DNA of 16,594 nt from JAFGPJ01 sp964439135. GTDB lineage: Bacteria; Planctomycetota; Phycisphaerae; Sedimentisphaerales; Anaerobacaceae. The notes beneath the pieces were generated by a model. That model had not been told where the DNA came from. It searched no databases and saw only the letters and a program-made list of their open reading frames with translations. A program made the position numbers and the translations under genes. Where the stretch lies: NCBI GenBank assembly GCA_964439135.1, contig CAYTNN010000092.1, forward strand, positions 1-16,594. The letters run 5' to 3'. Positions 14,518 through 16,594 of the stretch are shown piece by piece. Numbering within the stretch: position 1 is the stretch's first letter; each line of letters starts with the position of its first letter.

Positions 14518-15707
14518 TTAATCGACCAGTTCACGTTCGATATCTTCCAGCGATTTGCCCTTCGTTTCAGGGAGTTTCATCAGTATCACAACGAACCCGA
14601 TCACACAGATGACGCCGTAAAGCCAGAACGCGCCGTGGGCTCCGAGGCCCGCTTTCAGATATGGAAACGTCAGAGTCAGAACCATGCAGCCGANNNNNNN
14701 NNNNNNNNNNNNNNNNNNNNNNNNNNNNNNNNNNNNNNNNNNNNNNNNNNNNNNNNNNNNNNNNNNNNNNNNNNNNNNNNNNNNNNNNNNNNNGCGAAGA
14801 CTTCCTGCGCGTAATTGAAAATCACGTTAATCCCGCACCATTGCTGCAGCACCGCTAAGAAAACGCCGAGTATGACAATCCTGCGCAGCTTCGGCTCAAA
14901 CAGGTCCCTGAAGTTGACGCGGGCGATTTCTTCGCCGGCGAGGGTTTTCTTAATGTCCTCGATAGCAGGGCCGGCGTATTTGGCGCCGCCGAGCCGGCTT
15001 AGGATCCCCAACGCTTGTTCGTCCCTGCCGTACTTGAGAAGCCAGCGAGGGCTCTCCGGCACAAAAAACATCAGCAGAAAGAACATGGATGCGGGGATCG
15101 TTTCGGCTCCGAACATCCAGCGCCAGCCGTATTGACCGTTCCATGAATCGAGGATATATTCCAGGCTCACCCCTTCCGGCACCGGCTGAGCAATCAGCCA
15201 GTTAACAATCTGGGCAGCGAGAATTCCAATCACAATCGTAAGCTGGTTTATGGAAACGAATTTTCCACGCATACGTGCCGGAGAAATCTCCGCTATATAC
15301 ATCGGCGAGAGATTCGAGGCCAGTCCGATTCCTATGCCTCCGATAATACGGAACACATTGAAGAAAAGGAAATTTCCCGCGAAAGCGGTGCCGACGGCCG
15401 AGACGGTAAAGAGCAGGCCGGACAAAATGAGCAGGCGCTTCCGGCCGGACTTGTCGCTGATGATTCCCGACAAAACGGCGCCAATAAGGCACCCGAACAG
15501 TGCGCTGCTCTGCGCTAAACCCCGCAGGAAAGGTGTTGCATCGGTGATTCCGAAATAAGGCTCATAAAACGGCTTGGCCCCGCCGATTACTACCCAGTCG
15601 TAGCCGAACAGCAATCCCCCCATAGCCGCGACTATACAAACAAGCCAGATGAAAGCCATGTTGTAGTTTGCCTGATTGTTCGCTGAATTTGCCTGTTGAT
15701 TTATCAT
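14518..15707 (-). CDS. MFS sugar porter (XylE-like), interrupted by assembly gap
   Basis: This is a major-facilitator sugar porter of the inner membrane, probably a proton-linked symporter. The N-terminal 304 residues show GGLLFGYD (30-37), the loop DKSGRKR (85-91), PMYIAEISPARMRG, PESPRW (217-222) and QQWCGIN. After the 100-N run the reading frame changes. The other frame gives about 57 residues with two clear features: an FWLYGV helix and the family ending PETKGKSLEDIE, stopping at TAA 14520-14518. So the gene does not end at 14676 as a naive frame suggests. The missing middle should cover several helices. By comparison with XylE I estimate about 110 residues. The start lies 12 bases after the stop of the upstream glycosidase gene, which suggests one operon for sugar release and uptake. 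Confidence 0.9.
14694..14793. other. scaffold gap of 100 N
   Basis: Exactly 100 undetermined bases lie inside the sugar porter gene. The flanking coding frames do not agree across it, so the number is a placeholder. A true length of 2 modulo 3, and probably near 330 bases, would restore the gene. Confidence 0.97.
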
Positions 15708-15719
15708 AATGAACTTCGC

Positions 15720-16594
15720 CTACTTTGTAATAAGATCTATCTCCGCGGCTGAGGCGAATATCTGCCCGTCAAATCCGGAAAGAGCTACGAAGCGGAAGAA
15801 TCGGCCTTCTCTTTTTTTGTCAAAAAGAACTTTCTTCTTATTGCGGTTTCTCTCGAAACTCCCCGTTGCCGCCGGCTCGCCAAAGTTTTGTCCGTCGGCG
15901 CTGACATATACTTCGTATTTGTTAATCCATCCGTTCGACATATTCTGCCGGGGAAGATATGTAAATCCCTTGATTTCGCGGCTCTCCGGCAGCTCGATCC
16001 GAAATTCGTGGGGATATGAAGGGGCGTTATCATCCCAGGGGGTGTGCCAGATAGTATCCGGGTCGCCGTCAATGACATTGCGAGCTTCGTGGCCCGGCGC
16101 TTCGCTGTCGGCCATTGTCACGCGGGCATTGCTCAACAAAGAGGGCTTTCTGAAAAGGCCCTGCACAAGTCCGGCGTCGATGCTGCGCCCGGGCGCAAAG
16201 GCGTCACTGCCCATGTACTTCAACAGGCTCTGAAGCATTTGCCTGGCGACCGGGCGCTCGTTAAGATTGCTTTTAAGATCGATGCCGGATACGAGCAGTC
16301 TGCCCTTGCCGATTCTTGCTTCGAAAACCAGGCCAAGCCTGCGATTTGTGTTCCAGTCGTCAATCACCTGCACGATGGGACGCAGATCGGCCGGGAATTC
16401 GTCAAGGATCATCACTCCGGACTTGGTGACAAGGTCCCACCACTGCCAGTTGCTGTGAAACTCGGTGGGGAATTGCGCCAAAGCCGGATGTTTCGGGTCG
16501 CATAGAATCCCCAAAGTATGCGGCGGCTGCCGACCTGTCCATTGCGTATTCCAGAAGATTGTCGTAAACGCCGCCGGCACGTCACTGTCGATGG
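15720..16594 (-). CDS. 3' part of GH2-like glycosidase with C-terminal discoidin domain (partial)
   Basis: The reading frame is open to the window edge, so the 5' part is missing. The GTG at 16580 is not the true start. The 290 visible residues begin in a segment with FWNTQW, HPALAQFPTEFHSNWQWWDL and PIVQVIDDWNTNRRLGLVFEARIG. I associate this style with the C-terminal region of glycoside hydrolase family 2 (beta-galactosidase-like) proteins. From about visible residue 150 to the end is an F5/8-type (discoidin, CBM32-like) domain, with ARNVIDGDPDTIWHT and a YEVYVSADGQNFGEP strand. Such domains bind carbohydrate. The sugar porter follows within 12 bases. The catalytic centre and any signal peptide lie outside the window, so the enzyme family is inferred and the substrate is unknown. 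Confidence 0.72.
   Translation of the reverse strand, partial: IDSDVPAAFTTIFWNTQWTGRQPPHTLGILCDPKHPALAQFPTEFHSNWQWWDLVTKSGVMILDEFPADLRPIVQVIDDWNTNRRLGLVFEARIGKGRLLVSGIDLKSNLNERPVARQMLQSLLKYMGSDAFAPGRSIDAGLVQGLFRKPSLLSNARVTMADSEAPGHEARNVIDGDPDTIWHTPWDDNAPSYPHEFRIELPESREIKGFTYLPRQNMSNGWINKYEVYVSADGQNFGEPAATGSFERNRNKKKVLFDKKREGRFFRFVALSGFDGQIFASAAEIDLITK

Overview
The window looks like a scaffolded piece of a Gram-negative-type bacterial genome. My best guess is a planctomycete, perhaps of the Phycisphaerae. This is an inference from protein style: the GroEL type, a propeller protein built of repeated FSPDSKRFAY-like units, a Tat-exported lipoprotein, and a GH2/sugar-porter pair. I made no marker-gene comparison. 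The sequence carries one 100-N scaffold gap (14694-14793), so it is draft or metagenome-derived.

Layout. (1) 1-2607, plus strand: a textbook -24/-12 (sigma-54) promoter, a stand-alone receiver-domain protein, groES and groEL, closed by a strong intrinsic terminator. No terminator or CIRCE operator is visible between the receiver gene and groES, so transcription from the sigma-54 promoter could run into groESL. (2) 2626-2916: a small two-helix membrane protein. (3) 2969-7778, minus strand: the peptidoglycan precursor genes murE, murF and mraY in the usual order. A plus-strand antitoxin/toxin pair (5744-6264) separates murE from murF, and murF has its own likely promoter with a palindrome over the -10 box. 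MurE carries the DNPR signature of the meso-diaminopimelate-adding enzyme, so the cell should make ordinary DAP-type peptidoglycan. (4) 7814-9718, minus strand: a large AT-rich gene for a zinc-ribbon/transmembrane/beta-propeller protein whose stop codon overlaps a possible GTG start of murE by one base. (5) 9719-10224: an AT-rich non-coding stretch with a good promoter for the propeller gene and possible traces of a decayed gene. (6) 10225-11739, plus strand: an exported transglutaminase-like protein. (7) 11756-16594, minus strand: a run read from the right edge as the 3' part of a GH2-like glycosidase with a discoidin domain, an MFS sugar porter broken by the gap, a Tat-dependent lipoprotein phosphoesterase, and recJ.

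How they fit. GroES/GroEL is the chaperonin. MurE, MurF and MraY perform three consecutive steps of peptidoglycan precursor synthesis. The GH2 protein and sugar porter plausibly form a glycan degradation and uptake pair. I did not find a convincing new multi-gene defence or mobile system. The most unusual items are the sigma-54 promoter before a receiver/chaperonin cluster, the toxin-antitoxin insertion in the mur cluster, and the propeller protein joined to murE.
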